From: Flavobacteriaceae bacterium
GTDB lineage: Bacteria > Bacteroidota > Bacteroidia > Flavobacteriales > Flavobacteriaceae
DNA length: 5,699 nucleotides
Reading direction: 5' to 3'
Assembly: GCA_016763215.1 (NCBI GenBank)
Contig: JAESUF010000282.1
Span: 1 to 5,699, forward strand
This document shows, piece by piece, positions 5,646 through 5,699 of the stretch. Position numbers and translations under genes: made by a program. The notes below the pieces were generated by a model. The model was given only the letters and a program-made list of their open reading frames with translations. It searched no databases and was not told the DNA's origin. Positions within the stretch are counted from its first letter, which is position 1. Each line of letters starts with the position of its first letter.

Positions 5646-5699
5646 AACTTGGTAAACCATATTTAGTTCTGAAATAGCTAAGAGAATTAAAATTAATTA

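Larger units (their letters stand above)
4892..5699. other. 808-bp region without a convincing gene
   Basis: No ATG-started ORF with recognisable protein content was found on either strand. It must contain the promoter of the minus-strand metalloprotease, but no clear TTG / TAnnTTTG pair stands out. Several short open stretches without good starts read somewhat like protein on the minus strand. The best, roughly 5148 down to 5030, includes LDPKRILWRALKKTAKFK and stops at TGA. Another, about 42 codons, ends near 5175. These may be relics of a decayed gene or chance. A TTG-started 67-codon plus-strand frame (5383-5586) has no recognisable features. Distinct repeats and hairpins are listed separately. 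Confidence 0.5.

Overview
The window is AT-rich DNA that looks like a marine or environmental flavobacterium (Bacteroidota, Flavobacteriia). The evidence is the protein families: a C39-like/VKOR/thioredoxin fusion next to a 'KNLEKLGK' leader peptide, and a HEIGH metalloprotease lipoprotein with an FTSC lipobox. The start codons also lack Shine-Dalgarno sequences, and one start has a plausible TTG / TAnnTTT promoter. The genus cannot be fixed from the sequence. No rRNA, tRNA, CRISPR array or intact insertion sequence was seen.

Left part (1-1749, minus strand): a 530-residue membrane disulfide-forming protein fuses a catalytically dead C39-type peptidase-like domain, a VKOR domain and a thioredoxin/DsbA-like domain. 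Downstream of it on the same strand, after a weak terminator, a small ORF starts and runs off the window edge. Its first residues match leader peptides of flavobacterial double-glycine secreted peptides (bacteriocin/RiPP type). This is probably the edge of a peptide natural-product locus in which the fusion protein oxidises cysteines of the exported peptide.

Middle (1750-3865): a 407-bp intergenic region with a regulatory-looking motif leads into a plus-strand PLP-dependent aromatic amino acid decarboxylase-family gene. That gene is followed by an intrinsic terminator. It faces a minus-strand gene that has its own strong terminator, so the two transcription units converge.

Right part (3866-5699): a minus-strand lipoprotein of the M57 (HEIGH) metalloprotease family carries a C-terminal chitin-binding-like CBM5/12 module. 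It is probably surface-exposed. The last ~800 bp contain no convincing gene. They hold two inverted, diverged copies of a motif also found in the middle intergenic region, a 21-bp-spaced direct repeat, and several hairpins and palindromes. This may be the control region of a gene beyond the window, or a decayed mobile element.

The three complete genes do not form one operon or pathway. The most interesting links are the peptide leader beside the VKOR fusion, and the shared intergenic motif.
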